Translations under genes and position numbers: made by a program
Notes under the pieces: model-generated
What the model was told of the DNA's origin: nothing
Database searches by the model: none
What the model saw: only the letters and a program-made list of their open reading frames with translations
Part shown: piece after piece, positions 48,011 through 60,549 of the stretch
Layout: every line of letters starts with the position of its first letter
Position numbering within the stretch: the stretch's first letter is position 1
NCBI RefSeq assembly: GCF_000276665.1
Contig: NW_004955477.1
Coordinates: 612,381-676,380, forward strand
DNA: 64,000 nt
Source of the DNA: Chinchilla lanigera
Taxonomy: Eukaryota > Chordata > Mammalia > Rodentia > Chinchillidae
Reading direction: 5' to 3'

Positions 48011-50130
48011 CGGGTGGTTTGTGGTTTCTTTCAAACGCTTTTCTATTGACCCTCCTGAAGTAGCGTGACCGTAATGAAGGGGGTCTGGCTGTCGAAGGTG
48101 TTTACAACTTTGGTAGAATTTTAGTTATGCCGAGCCACGAAGCCGCGCATCTGCCATGACTCCTATAAGTAGTGAAACTGGATTGCTGTGTTTGGTCGCA
48201 GGTCTGAGAATAGGTTTAAAGAGCAGATACTTAGACAGTTTATGTCATTTTCCTCTTCTGTTTCGCCTTCCAATCCTCTCTAATGCTTGTTTTCTTACTT
48301 TACAGTTGATTGTTGCCTATTTTAGTAAGATTTTCTTTGCTTTAATGAAGTCATTGCCATTTGTGAATTAGTTTTCGAAGTAGAAAACCTTATTTCCTGT
48401 GTGTTTAATGACTGGAACAAATAGCGCATTCTGAGGTTTATATCATTGTCTTTTATCTTAGAACTACTGAGCTAGCTGCTTTTATTTTCCTCCAGCTACC
48501 CATTTGCATGCTTTCTATGTGCTGTTGAAAGAATTTACAGCAAAATTTGAGTGTTACATGATTCAGAGAAAAACTTTGCCAAAAAATTTTTTTTGGAAAC
48601 TTTTGTTCCAATCTGAAGAACTACTGTTTCAAAAAAATAAGATTTATTCTAACTAAAAGGCCTATTTTCGTACTAGTAATTTTTCGTATTGACATCCTTG
48701 TGGTGCACAATAGTTCCCCAAATAAGTTTGCTGATTTGCAAAATATTTCCCCAAATAAGAATTCATTACCTTAGCCAGATCTTCTCAAGGGAAATCACAT
48801 TTTAAAGTACTGATACATTTAAAGAAGAATATTAAGCTTGGCAAAATTTAATAGTTTATTTTATAGTGCTATAAATTGTACAGTTTTTCCATTAACAGAG
48901 TCTCTTGAAGAATATATCTGTGTTAAGGTAGTGTATCTTGTATATGGCTGTGAATTTATCCTTTGGGGAGAGCAGTGGATAGTTTCTGCCACAATAAGAT
49001 GTGACATAAATGTTGCTTTCTATCTCATTTTGTCTTATTAACAAATAGTTTTATTGTTGCTTTGAGTAGCAGGTCTATATCCTTTTTCTTTCCAGTTTTA
49101 GCAGTGTAGCAAAATAGGAAATAGAAGTGGTGTGTAAGTTTGAGTATGGCATAGACTAGGAGAGACAGTGGAACAGGATAAGTATACAATTGTGAGGAAA
49201 CCGCTGTGAGTTCATAAGCCGGAAGGACCTTTTTAGACATATTTAAGGATGTTAAGAATAGCATTGGGATCTTTTCTTTTAAAAAGTCATTGTGGGGAAT
49301 ATTCAAGTGTTGGTTGATAACATGGGAGATACTATAACATTGAAGAACGCATAGGGAGGTACTTGGGAAAAGTGGAAACATTTTAATAAGGATTTTTCCC
49401 CTAAAAACATTTGACAGAACTTTTCAGAAAGTGGCTTTGTGACCTAAACCAGAAAGTTCCTTACTATTATTCTTACAGTTACACTGCAGATTCCATAGTT
49501 ATTTTCACTGTATAATTTGTAACTCAGAATGAAATCTTTGAAGTAGTTTATTAGCATAACTTAAGTTAGATGTTGACATTGACATATTGCTTGAGTTATT
49601 TTTACTCTTGTTTAAGTAACTCTACCACATAAGAATGAGGATAGTTTTCTGAATAAAATTAGTAATTATTCAGATGTGACGATGGTTACTCACATTCTGC
49701 ATTTGTTAGATAGAAAATTTCAAGTACTATAGAACAGTAACTCCCATCCCCCATTTGATTCGAATGCACAATTAACTTTTTTACTTGTTTGAATAGTTTA
49801 CTTTTGGTAATATTTAAACTTAATTTTAAATTTAAAGATTTATTGCATTTTAGATTCTCCAAGATACTGTAAAATGTTTCATAGGAAATAAATATTAAAA
49901 TACAGTTTTAGGGTTTTTAACCATCTGTGAACATACATCATTTGGAAATCTATTGATATGGTATCTAAAAGAATTTCACGGGGCAGAAACTTACGGTAGC
50001 TTTAGATATTTAATTATAATGCTTAATTGCATATTTACAGGATGTCTTTCTGTAAAAATTAAACTACTTGTTAATATTTATAATAGCAGTAGGATCCTAT
50101 TACGTTTAAAGAGTAACTTTAAATCATTTA
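48011..50130 (+). other. PLEKHA1: PLEKHA1 intron 1, proximal part
   Basis: AT-rich intron sequence directly after the CpG island. It is unusually free of recognisable SINEs compared with the rest of the window. No exon was identified. Confidence 0.5.
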
Positions 50131-50290
50131 ATCCTGGCTGGGCATGGTGGTCAGGCCCGTAATTCCAGCACTCTGGAGGCTAAGGCAGGAGGATTGCTGT
50201 GAGTTTGAGGCTAGCCTGGGCTACAAAGTAAGTTCAAGGCCAGCCTGAACTGCACAGTGAGACCCTATCTCAAAAAGACCCCCTGGCAAA
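50131..50290 (+). mobile_element. B1-like SINE with internal duplication
   Basis: GGCTGGGCATGGTGGTCAGG, GGCTAAGGCAGGAGGATTGC and the paired GAGGCTAGCCTGGG/AAGGCCAGCCTGAA blocks define it, with a short A-rich tail. Confidence 0.92.
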
Positions 50291-50699
50291 AAAATTCATT
50301 CAATCCTAAAGTAATATTTTTTTTTTTGTAGGTACTGTGTGATACGGAATGTGTGAGTTTGTAATTCCTAGAAGATGTTTAGCAAACATTTGCTGTTTAT
50401 TTTACTAAGCAGTTTGACTAGATACATAGCTTTAGTTCAGTAAGATAGTGTTTTGGTGATTTTATGTCAAGCTTTCTTTGAATTGGAAGTTTTGTTGGAC
50501 ATAAAAGAAAATTAGAGTCATTTAAAATTTTAAAAAATTGAATATGTTATAAATTAAAATACTGTTTCCAAATGGAACTCCTATCAGATTTGTCAGTCTG
50601 ATAGTTTTATTCTTCAAAAAGTTGTGGTTTTACCCCTTTAGGCAGGCTTCTAGCGTAGCTTCTAACCCAGTACAGTAAATCCTTCCTGAGAATTCCTGT

Positions 50700-50978
50700 G
50701 TCAGGTATTTCATTTCATTTCTTTTCTTCTCTTCTCTTTTTTCTTTTCTTTTCTTTCTTTCTTTTCTTTTTTTTTCTTTTTTTCCAGTACCGGGAATTGA
50801 ACTCACAACCTTTAGCTTGCCAGGCAGGTGCTGTACAGCTGAGCTAAATTCCCAGCCCCTACTTTCTTTTTTTTTTTTTTTTGTCCTTTTGAGACAAAGT
50901 CTCACTATGCATCTCACTTTGTAGCACAGCCTGGTCTTGAACTCACAATGGTCCTCCTGCCTCAGCCTCGTGAGTGCT
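50700..50978 (-). mobile_element. ID SINE with TTTTC expansion, then B1-like SINE
   Basis: A long TTTTC/TTTCT tract (50716-50782) is the expanded tail of a minus-strand ID (to 50859: CCAGTACCGGGAATTGAACT). A minus-strand B1 follows at 50862-50978 (GAGACAAAGTCTCACTATGC, CTCCTGCCTCAGCCTCGTGA). The two are in the same orientation. Confidence 0.88.
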
Positions 50979-52029
50979 TTATCTCTCATTTCCAAAGGTG
51001 GTAGTCCATATGTTGTTAGGTTATTGATCAATTAAAGTTTGGTGAGAACAAACCAAATAGCTTTAATTTTCAGTTCAGTACTTTTAACTATGCTTTGTAG
51101 CCTCTTCTCCCCTCCTTTCCCTTGCCTCTATTAAAATCTCCAGTCTAATGTATTCCAGTTTAAACCATTGGTCTTATATTCGGTGTAGAACTTCTTTTCT
51201 CTCTTACCATAGGGTCTTGCTATTTACTGCCTAAAGCATTTAGGGTAAGAAGGGATTGTGGTATGCTCTTAAGATGCCTCTTTTATTTTCCTCTTAAAGA
51301 ATTTACTTGGACAGAGACTAGTCAGATAGAAAAAGCAAGTATTTCTTATCTGGTTTTTCTGAAGTCATCGCTTTACAGCGGTAGACTGTTGATGTCCACT
51401 GATAAACTATGAAACTGACATTTTTGGTGAGATCTTTCAGAGAGTTGCCCTACTTCGTATTTACTGTATATGCAATTTCTGTTGCTAAAGCAAACTAATC
51501 TATACCCTTGCCTGCCTGTTCCTGTGAGTGGGGGTGAGTTGGGGTGAGGATCTTTTTTCTGTGTAGCAAGTTTCTTGATAACAGGATTACTTGAGTCCAG
51601 GTACTTCTGCAGTTCCCACTCAACCTACTTGAAAATCACTTCCTTCTGATGTCAAATGGTGGCATGCAGGCTGCTCAAGTCTACCCCCTTTCTCTCTCTT
51701 GCCATTTCTTATAGTTCTGCTTGTCCCCTTGCTTACATGTGGGTCTGCTCTGTAGGCAGACATTGACCCAGAGAATGAGATGCCAATCTCCCTTTTTCTA
51801 GGCACTTAAGAGCTTGGGGAATAATTCCTCTTGGAGGCCTTGCCCCTGTTTTTTGTATACCTCTTTCCTTTCCCCATATTTTCTCTGAAAACTTGGAAGA
51901 CTTCTAATTCTTTCCTCTCCTGTCAACTGCTTCTATAGAAGGCAAGGGTGGTAAGGTGATGGTGAGGGTCCCAGAGCACTGAGGTATATGTGTGGCAGGG
52001 AGGTAAGGAAGCCATGCGTGACTTTCAGG
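50979..52029 (+). other. PLEKHA1 intron 1, nothing recognised
   Basis: Unique-looking intronic sequence. No exon, RNA gene or named repeat was identified. Confidence 0.4.
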
Positions 52030-52345
52030 TTAATTCTTACACAGTCTGCGTATGTGTCTTAAGATTCAACCAACCACAGATTGAAAATATTTGAAAAGAA
52101 AATTCGTCTGTATTGAACATAAACAAGCTTTTTTTCTTGTCATTATACACTGAACAACTAGTTACATAGCATTTGTGATGTATTAAGTATTATCAGTAAT
52201 TTAAAGATACTGTGCAGTATAAGGAGGATGTGCATACATTATATGTAAATTATGCCATTTTATATAAGGGACTTGAGCATTAATGCATTTTGGTGTCTGG
52301 GAGTCCCAGAACCAGTCCCTGTGTTAAGAAGGGATGACTATATCT
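52030..52345 (+). mobile_element. Tc1/mariner Tigger-type non-autonomous element
   Basis: TTCAACCAACCACAGATTGA, TTTTTTTCTTGTCATTATAC, TACATAGCATTTGTGATGTA, TTTTATATAAGGGACTTGAG and AGAAGGGATGACTATA follow, in order, a well-known short mammalian Tigger-type DNA element (MER2-like). Exact subfamily is not assigned. Confidence 0.65.
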
Positions 52346-52663
52346 CCCCATCTTTGTTTTTGTCAAATTCTGGGGCAAGTGGATTAGGTCCATACATCTA
52401 ATGAGCAATACAAAGTCCTGTGAGCCTGAAGAGGTCTCACTATGCAGAATTTAATTTTTCCTTCTTTTTCTGTATTTCTTTGTCTCTTCCTGATTTTTAA
52501 AATTTATTTCCTGGTAATTTATAACTGATTTTTGTAAAATCTTTACCATAGAGTATAAATAAAGAAAGCTGAAGAACAAATTGCGGGAGTTAATAATACA
52601 ATTTTATCTCATTTTGCTTTGCAAAAGCTTTACTAAAAATATACATTCAGACAAATACAGTGT

Positions 52664-52840
52664 TTAGCTGATGTGTTGGCCCACATCTGTAATTCCAGCA
52701 ATGGGGTGGGGGCTGAGGCAGGAGGATTACGCCTGGGCAATTTAGCAGCTTAGGGAGACCCTGCCTCAAGATAAAAAATAACCAAAGATTGTGATATATC
52801 TCAGATTGAAGGCCCTGAGTTCAATCCCTAGTCTGGCCTT
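52664..52840 (+). mobile_element. Old B1 plus degenerate ID (B4-like)
   Basis: TGTAATTCCAGCAATGGGG and GGCTGAGGCAGGAGGATTAC are followed by GTGATATATCTCAGATTGAA and CCCTGAGTTCAATCCCTAG. A B1-like part leads into an ID-like part. Confidence 0.6.
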
Positions 52841-53404
52841 TTTTCTTTGCATCATGTAGACAAACCAGTTAAATCTGCAAAATGGTTTCTTTTTTAATGA
52901 TGGAAAAGCAGCTTTGTGTCTGGAAATGTTAACATTAATATTTGATGCAGTAATTACTGGCTATTTAATACTTCACTCTGCAAATAGTTTTTGAGTGCTT
53001 TGAGTATGCCAACTAACTGTTTTAGGCATTGGAGGAAACACAGTGAATAACATAAAACAATTCCCTGCTCTCATGTTTCCTAGATTCCAGTGTGGGGAAA
53101 CAGGTAAATACTGAGCTGTATCATTTGTTATATATTGATAAATGCTGTAGAGAATGAAGCAGGGAAAGGAGAAGGGAAATGTGGAGAAAATGTGATTTCA
53201 GATAAGATCTTAGAGGCTTCACTAAAGAAAGTGACAGTTGAGTTAAAAGGCCCTGAGTGAGGAGCTTGTCTGGTGAGTCCAGGTGGCCAAATAAGTGAAC
53301 AAAGGGGCCTGGGATTGGGATGGGCTGAGCAGGAAGGCAGGGCATATAGAGCTTTGTAAGGGCTTTGGTTTTTACTTCTAGTGGGATGGGGCCCTATTGA
53401 AAAA

Positions 53405-53592
53405 TAGTAGCTCTCAGCCTTGACTGAACATTGGAATTAACCTGGGGAGCTTTAAAAAAGTATTGATGCCTAGATCCCATCCTACAGTTTTTGCTTTAAT
53501 TAGTCTGGGAGCATCAGGCAATCCCAGACAACAGGATTTGCAAAAACTTCCAGGTAATTTTAATAAGCAGCTAAGATTGACATCCACTGAAG
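53405..53592 (+). mobile_element. MER5-type DNA transposon inside L2
   Basis: CTCTCAGCCTTGACTGAACA, TTGGAATTAACCTGGGGAGC, TTTAATTAGTCTGGGAGCAT and AACTTCCAGGTAATTTTAAT follow the MER5 hAT-Charlie pattern. Confidence 0.75.
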
Positions 53593-53745
53593 AACATTAA
53601 CGCCCCTTGTTTGAATCTGTCTCTGCCACTTGGGTAAGTGCTTTAGTTTTCTTATCTATAAAAGTAGTTATAAGGATTGAACTATAAGGATTAGAACAGG
53701 TCTGGGCAGGTAGTAACATATGTGTTTATTGAGTAAACACTTGAA
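53593..53745 (+). mobile_element. MIR SINE inside L2
   Basis: TTTGAATCTGTCTCTGCCAC, TTGGGTAAGTGCTTTAGTTT and TCTTATCTATAAAAGTAG follow the MIR core in plus orientation. Confidence 0.8.
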
Positions 53746-54344
53746 TATATGTTTAATGGTATCACCCTGACTGTCATGTTGAGACTAGATTGAAGTGAGG
53801 CAAGGGCTGAAGCAAGGAGGTCCTTGTAGTAATCCAGGTGGGAGATGATGGTCAGAATGATAGCAAGTGGTGGAAAGTGGTGGGATGCTAGACAGACAGT
53901 ATTTTGAAGATAGAGACGACAGAATTTGTCGATAGATTGGACATGGATTGAGACAGCAGACTTCATTAAGTGTGACTCCAAGATACTTTTCTTGAACAAT
54001 TGGAAGAAGGGAGTGATAGTTTTCTGAGATAGGCAAGACAGAGAATCAGGCTTCTGTGGAGAGTATCTGGAGCTCAGTTCTGAGTTTGAGATGAATGTTA
54101 AGTAAATAGATCTGTAAGGTGGACATACTACACTCAAATGTAGAGCTCAGCAGAGTAGTTGGGGCTGGAGATAGCAATTTGGAATTTTCATTATTCAGTC
54201 CCAAGAGAGTGAGTGTGAGCTTAACTAGAGACCAAATACATAAAAAAGAGATTCACAGATCGCTCCCTGAGACACAGCAGTATTCAGAGGTCTGAGCGGT
54301 GAAGTGTTCCTCAGGGTTTCTCAAGTTTCCTAGGATTAAAGATA

Positions 54345-54640
54345 ATTACAATTTTTTTTTTTCATTTTTTAAAGAAAGCAGCCTGATTGAGACTCAGTTC
54401 ACACCATATAATCTACCCACTAGAGTGTACAATTTGTTGATTTTTAGTGTATTCATAGTTGTGCAGCCATTACCACAATCAACCTTAGAATTATTTTATC
54501 ACTTAGAAGAAACCCTGTACCTTCTGATCCTCAGGCATCTGTTCATTTCCCTCCTGTCCCTCCATTCCTAAGTCACTAGTCTACTTTTTGTCTTTATGGA
54601 TTTGCCCATTCTGGATATTTCATATCAGTATAATCATAAT
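54345..54640 (-). mobile_element. L1 3'-end fragment
   Basis: GAGTGTACAATTTGTTGATT, TTTTAGTGTATTCATAGTTG and TGCAGCCATTACCACAATCA follow the reversed 3' region of an old L1. Confidence 0.72.
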
Positions 54641-54917
54641 GCATTGTCTGCTGAGAGAGAAGTGGTGTTTATTAGAACCTAGCTTCTAGATTCATTAGTT
54701 TCTAAATCATTTGGTAATAGTAAAACTATAAGATCTGTCTGCTGGAGAGAAACACTTTTCTCTTTGTAATTAGTAAGAAAGTGGGCTGATACTTTGAGAC
54801 TGTATGATAATTCTGTTCCCTGACAATATTGCATCAACAGTTAGTGTTCATTGAAGATGCTTGCTTAAATTGATAATTATATTGGGATTACAACGTGGGG
54901 ATATTCTATTACTGTCT

Positions 54918-55035
54918 TTTTTTTTGAGACAGGATCCTGTTATATAGTGCAGGCTGACCTTGAACTCATGGCAGTCCTCCTGCCTCACCCTCCCAAAGGC
55001 TGGGATTACAGGTGTGCGCCACCATACTTGGCTTG
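54918..55035 (-). mobile_element. B1-like SINE
   Basis: TTTTTTTGAGACAGGATCCT, CTCCTGCCTCACCCTCCCAA and GTGTGCGCCACCATACTTGG are the reverse of a B1. Confidence 0.88.
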
Positions 55036-55239
55036 TTACTATCACATTTTGAAAGATCATGAGTTCATAGTATTTTGAATTCATGATACAGTTTTTCTTT
55101 GTGTGTCTGTATTTCTTTCCTCTTGCTGTGACAATCTTAGTTTCTAATAACAAAGAAATGTTTTGTATCTTAATTTTATTGTAAATGTAATCAATACTGT
55201 GCTATTTAAATTATCTTATAATATATATAAAGTCTTAAC

Positions 55240-56340
55240 ATGTTCATAAAATAGTTTCAGATTACAATACCAGGTAGGAGTGCTGGATCAGAGGATAAAT
55301 GCAGGTGTGATTTTGTTAAATGTCAGATTTACCTCCATAGGGTTTTATTTTGCATTCTCATCAGCAATGTAAGAGAATTCTTATTTTCTTGCATTATAGA
55401 GTACTGTCAAGCTCTTGAATTTTTACCAGTCTGGTAGATGCAAAATGGTATCTTTGCATGGTATAAAATTTTAAAACTTTTGTGTTACAAAGAATTGTGA
55501 ACATCCGTAAAAGTAGAAAGTTAAATTAAACTCATGTAGCACCTCAACCCAAGCCTGCCTGTTCCATTCATTCTCACCATCAAAATTACTTTGAAATGAG
55601 TCCTAGATAATTTTATCTGTCTGTAAATATTTCCACAGTACCAGCATCACAGCATATTTATCTCTTTCCTTAATATCAGGCAGTATTTAGTTTTCCCATT
55701 TTCTTAAGTATGTCACCCCCCACCCCCATACTGGAGCTCGAACCTAGAGCTGCTGTAGTATTGAGCTACATCTCAGCTTTTTTTAGAAAAGTAGACCTTA
55801 AATAATGTCTGCATGTTGTGGTTGGTCCAGATACCTTCTAAAGTTCTTTTTAAAGTTTTTGTAGATTCCCTGTAGTTCCTTTACCCCATTGCTTTTTAAC
55901 TTAAGTTTGAAGAAATTAATGATCTGTTCCAAGACATTTCTTATTGTATAGATTTTACTACTTGAATCTCTGTTTTTCCATTGTCTTCTGTATTTCCTGT
56001 AAATTGGTAGTTATAGTTAGTCTTGGTCAGACTCGTGTGTATATATCTGTGTGTTTGTGTTTTTTTCCTCTCAAAATGTGTATGGATGGTGTCATATTCT
56101 TTTGTCAGAGAGCGTATGAAGTCTGAATTCTTTTTTTTTTGATGTCAGTTGTAATGTCTGCACAGTACCTCTTTGGGATTTTTGGATTTCTTTTATGAGT
56201 GGTGCTGAATATCTCTTCATATGTTTAAAGGCCATTGTTATTCTTTCTGTAAAATTTGTCATTGTTCTATTAAACTTTTGATACATTTTTCTTGACTTTG
56301 TTGGTAAGCTCTTAAGTGTTGAGAAGATTAGCATTTCGTG
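55240..56340 (-). mobile_element. Old L1 fragments with degenerate ID
   Basis: TTTTGCATTCTCATCAGCAA and GGTATCTTTGCATGGTAT, then later TTGGTAAGCTCTTAAGTG, are consistent with reversed L1 sequence. A diverged minus-strand ID lies at about 55715-55780 (CATACTGGAGCTCGAACCT, GAGCTACATCTCAGC). Confidence 0.5.
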
Positions 56341-57021
56341 ATTTAATTTGGAAATATTTTTTCCTGGCTTTGACTTTGCCTGTCAAGTTTTTGCCATGCA
56401 AAGGCTCTTAAAAAATTACTTGTAGTTGTATATCAATGAGGATTTTTATTGCTACTTGACTTTAATTCACTTTTTAAAGTTAGATACAATAAACTATTTA
56501 AAATGTGCAATTTTGAGTTTCAGACACATCTACTATATATTAATAGAACATTTCCATAACTGTGGAACTATAGACTATCAATGATCTGTGTTCTATTCCT
56601 GTAGATTGTTTTGTATCTCTTAAGATTGTATAGAAATGTAAAGCATGTAGCTTTTTACGTCTGGCTTGTTTTTTCTTTTAGTGTAATGATTTTGAGATTC
56701 ATTTATATTGTTTGCATGGGTTAGTGATTTTTTTTTTTACTGTGGACCAATATTCCATTGTATGGATACATCACATTTTATTTCTTCACCTTATGATGGC
56801 CATTTGGGTTGTTTCTAGTTTAGGGCTTATGAATAAAACTGATATAAACATTTGTCAATTAATTTTTGTATGTTTTATGTATATGTTTTCATTTCATTCC
56901 TCTCATGCAGCTATCTAGGGATAGAATAGCTGTGTCATAGGATAGGTGTATGTGGTTTTATTGCTAGAACCTTTTCTAAAACTTACTATTTTACATTTCC
57001 ATCAATAGTGTATAAGTTGTG

Positions 57022-57132
57022 CAAGTTCCACATCTTTTTTTTCCTGGCACTGAGACTTGAACAGAGGACCTTGCGCTTGCTAGGCAGACAGTGTGCCACT
57101 GAGCTATATCCTGGCCCAAGTTCCACATCTTT
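57022..57132 (-). mobile_element. ID SINE with 16-bp target duplication
   Basis: CAAGTTCCACATCTTT is found at 57022-57037 and again at 57117-57132. The ID body between them (CCTGGCACTGAGACTTGAAC ... GAGCTATATCCTGGCC) is in minus orientation and lies inside L1 sequence. Confidence 0.95.
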
Positions 57133-57730
57133 GACATTTTGTGTTGTCTGTTTAATTTTAGCTCTACTGGTGAGTATGTATAGTATTTTTTCTTTAAACT
57201 CAGAATTATTGATATATTATTTGCATACAGTAAATCTTAACCATTTTAGAGTTTTGGTATATGATGTATATAGCTGTATAACCACCAACACAAGACACAG
57301 AAAATTTCCTGATGTTTGTTGTAGTCAGTCCTTCCCCAATTCCAAGTCCTAGCAATTTTAATTTGTTTCTCATCACTATAGGTTTTATTTGTTGGTAGTG
57401 ATATTTTTTACTTTGCGTGCAGTTCACTCTTTGTGGCATGTAGGCTTAATAGTTTTGACCAATGTATAATCTTGTGTCTCATTACATTCAAGATACAGAA
57501 TAGTTCTATCACCCTTAAAAGTTACTCTTTGAAGCCAACTTCTTCCTCCATCCAATGATCTGTTCTCTGTCTCTGTAGCCCTTTGGAACTGACTTCTTTC
57601 ACTTAGCAAAATACATTTGAGATTTACCTGTAGTGTTTTGTATATCATTCATTCCTTTGTATTGCCAAGTAGTATTCCATTTACTAGTATTAGTAATATT
57701 CACAGTTTGTTTATTCATTCCCCAATTGAA

Positions 57731-57843
57731 ATAGCTGTGGGTTCTGTTTTTTGTTTATGAATTAATACTGCTATAAATGTGTAGTTTATAGCTGTGGGTT
57801 CTGTTTTTTGTTTATGAATTAATACTGCTATAAATGTGTGTAT
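57731..57843. repeat. 57-bp tandem duplication
   Basis: The unit starting ATAGCTGTGGGTTCTGTTTT occurs at 57731 and again at 57788, nearly identical over about 55 bases. It is a local duplication inside L1 sequence. Confidence 0.95.
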
Positions 57844-59044
57844 ACAGGATTTTGTGTCAATAAGCCTTTAACTTGAACAAGTACCTAAGACTGGGCTTGC
57901 TGTATTGTAATAATGTTTAACATTAAGAGAAATAGCTGCAGTATTTTTTCAAAGTTGGTACGTCTTTTTGTATCTGCACCAGCGATGTGTGAAAATTTGT
58001 TTGCTCTACATCTTTGACAGCATTTTTTGTTTTCAGGTTTTTTGTTTGTTTTAACCATTCTGGTGGGTATGTTGTAGTACATGTTGGTTTTTAAAATTTG
58101 AAATAGTTTCCTGGCTAATGTTGATGAGCATTAGGTTTTTTTTTTTGTTGTTGTTTGTATATGTGTGCTTATATACTATGTGCATCTTGTTTGTTAACTT
58201 ATCTTTTCAAGGTTTTTTCCCCATTTTCCTATTTAGTTGCTTGTTTTATTGCATTTTGTGCAATAATTGCCTGCTTGTTCTTGGATATCAGTTGTCTGAT
58301 AGATTCAGGTATAACAAATATTGCATGTTAATTCCTACTTTGTGGCTTGTCTTTCTGTCTTTGTTTCTTAATGGTGTCTTTTGAAGAAGTTTCAAATTTT
58401 GATGAAATTCAGTATGTCATTTACATGACTCAGTCTGTTAAATTATTATCTAAGAAATATGTGTCTGTCCCCAAGGTCATAACTGTTTCCTCCCAGCAGC
58501 TTTATAGTTTTGGTTTTTACATTGTCTGCGATCCATTTAATTTCTCCGCTCTTGGATAATTAGTCATTTTAGCACTATTTGTTGAAAAGAATGTCCATCT
58601 TCTATGGAAGTGTCTTGGGGTCTTTGTTATAAATCTGTTGGCCATGTATGTACAGATTGGTGTCTGGATAGTATTTTGTTTTGTTAGTTATGTTTATCGT
58701 TCTACAATGTTTTAATTAGTATTGTTTTACTCTGAGTCTTGAAATCAAGTAATGTAAGCCTTCCTTCTCAGTGCTTTGGGAAATAGGCTTGGCTTTTGAT
58801 GGTGATTTGAAATTCAGTATATGTGATATATTACTTGGTCAGGTTTTAAAAACTATTCTACTGGAATTTTGATTGTATTTAATTGAACCCATTGATCTTT
58901 TTGGGGAGAATCAAAATTTAATTTAATTTTAAAATTTCAATTTCTGAATTCATTTTTATCTTTCTTAATTTTTTAATTTAATTGAGAGCATTCCAATCCA
59001 TTGAATTGTATAACTCTTCATTTATTTTGGTCTTTAAATTTGTG

Positions 59045-59255
59045 CATGCAGAGCTGGAAGTGGTGACACAGACCTGTAATCTCAGCCCACTGAGAAACTG
59101 AGGCAGGAGGATTACAAGTTTGAGCCTAGCCTGGGCAACTCAAGGCCTCTGTGAGAACAGGTCTTAGAAGTAAAAAACAGAAAAAGGACTGGCAATATAG
59201 CACAGTGCACAGGCCCTGTGTTCAATCAGTACTGTACTGAAAGAAAAATTCTATG
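59045..59255 (+). mobile_element. Old B1 followed by degenerate ID
   Basis: GAGCTGGAAGTGGTGACACA and ACTGAGGCAGGAGGATTACA represent the B1 part. GGACTGGCAATATAGCACAG and CCCTGTGTTCAATCAGTACT represent the ID part. Confidence 0.65.
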
Positions 59256-59429
59256 TGACATATTTTGTAGTTGTCAGTATTGAGGCTGTACATCTTTTGT
59301 TACATGTATTTCAAGAAAAATTCTGTGTGCAGTATTTTCTAATTGTCAATATTGAAGCTCTGCATTTCTTCTGTTAATTTAATTCTATATATTATATCTC
59401 TAATGCTACTCTGAATAGAATCATTTTTG

Positions 59430-59545
59430 AGGAGGGGTCCTGCTATGGTGCCCAGGCCGGTTTCAAACTTGTATGCTTAAGTGGTCCTGCCTCAGCCTCC
59501 TGAGTACCAGAGGACCCCATGTGTATATGACCATACCTAGCTTAA
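59430..59545 (-). mobile_element. B1-like SINE
   Basis: GAGGAGGGGTCCTGCTATGG, CCTGCCTCAGCCTCCTGAGT and GACCATACCTAGCTT are the reverse of a diverged 7SL-derived SINE. Confidence 0.7.
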
Positions 59546-59650
59546 ATAGAACCTTTTAAATTATAATTTCCAGTTGTTTCTAAAGATGTAGTTGGCTTTT
59601 ATATCCTGAGACCTTTGTAAAGTGACTTATTCTTCCCAAAGTCACAATAC

Positions 59651-59682
59651 TTTGTGTGTGTGTGTGTATGTGTGTGTGTATA
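59651..59682. repeat. (TG)n microsatellite
   Basis: TGTGTGTGTGTGTATGTGTG and following units form an interrupted dinucleotide tract. Confidence 0.92.
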
Positions 59683-60136
59683 TGAAGGTTTTTTGTGATT
59701 TAAAAGAACAAGTGCTTACCCTTCACTCTTGTGTAGGTTGACTGGATTCATCTGGCAGTTCCTTCCTGGGGTCTTTTATGCAGTTGTAGTCACAATGGCA
59801 GCTGAGACTGGAGTCCTCTGGAGCTTGACTAGGTTGATGGTTAAGATCACAGCCTCTTTATCACGGCTGGGATGGCTGGGACAGCTGAGTAGGAGCTGCT
59901 GCTCCTCTCCACATAGCTCCCATTGAGGTATAGGACTTGGGTTTTATACAACATGACAATTTCAGAGTAATCAGATTTCCTGTGTGATAGCTGATTTTTC
60001 CCAGAGTGAGCATTCCAAGACAGTGATTTTTCCTCCACTAGAGAAAATATGTGCTCTCCTTTTTCAAATTAAGTAATAAGATAAATGCATTGGGGCAGTC
60101 ATTGTAGAAACTGCATAGTACTGTTAAGATGCTGTG

Positions 60137-60205
60137 TAAGTTAATTTTTTATATTGAGGTGTTGAGTTTAACCTTATTTTTTATATTGAGGTATTGAGTT
60201 AACCT
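60137..60205. repeat. Short tandem duplication
   Basis: TTTTTTATATTGAGGTGTTG with GAGTTTAACCTTA is followed at once by TTTTTTATATTGAGGTATTG with GAGTTAACCTTA, a unit of about 31 bases. Confidence 0.9.
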
Positions 60206-60219
60206 TATTAACATAAAGT

Positions 60220-60516
60220 TAGCATTTTAGTGTGTAGAATTCAGTGTCATTTAATACATTCACAACCGCTAGTGTGAAAATATTTTTATTGCCCATACTT
60301 GTTAAGCAATCATTCTTCATTTCTTGCTGCTTCCAGGCCCTGGCAACCGTCAGTCTCCTTTCTGTTTTATCTATTACAGATCTTTCACATAGAGTTATAT
60401 GTTATGGTATGTGGCTGGCTATTTATTGCTGTTTTCTTTCACTTAGCATTATGTTTTAAAGGTTCATCCAGATGGTGACATGAATCAGTACTTCTTCCCT
60501 GTCTAAATAGTATCCC

Positions 60517-60549
<33 letters not shown>

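Larger units (their letters stand above)
52975..54170 (-). mobile_element. L2 LINE with reverse-transcriptase remnant
   Basis: On the minus strand, 53740-54140 translates to the C-terminal part of the L2 (CR1-clade) reverse transcriptase. Recognisable are FCRLYLQNT, IISHLDYYKDLLASAL and SLQSSLNMTVRVI, equivalent to the family's FYLQN and SxLDYCNSLL blocks. The L2 continues at 52975-53400 toward its 3' end. Two younger elements, MER5-type (53405-53592) and MIR (53593-53745), split it. The frame is decayed and non-functional. It lies antisense in PLEKHA1 intron 1. Confidence 0.8.
56400..58700 (-). mobile_element. Stacked L1 3'-region fragments
   Basis: Reversed L1 strings recur: ACCAATATTCCATTGTATGG near 56747 and CCAAGTAGTATTCCATTTAC near 57664, each followed by 'gggttgtttctagttt' or equivalent, and TTGACAGCATTTTTTGTTTT near 58012. 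The same L1 region appears at least twice, so these are separate insertions or a rearranged element. All are antisense to PLEKHA1. Confidence 0.65.

Noticed and set aside
53691..54137. 148-residue minus-strand frame as a cellular gene
   Set aside because: Its sequence matches the C-terminal part of the L2 reverse transcriptase, so it is a LINE remnant.
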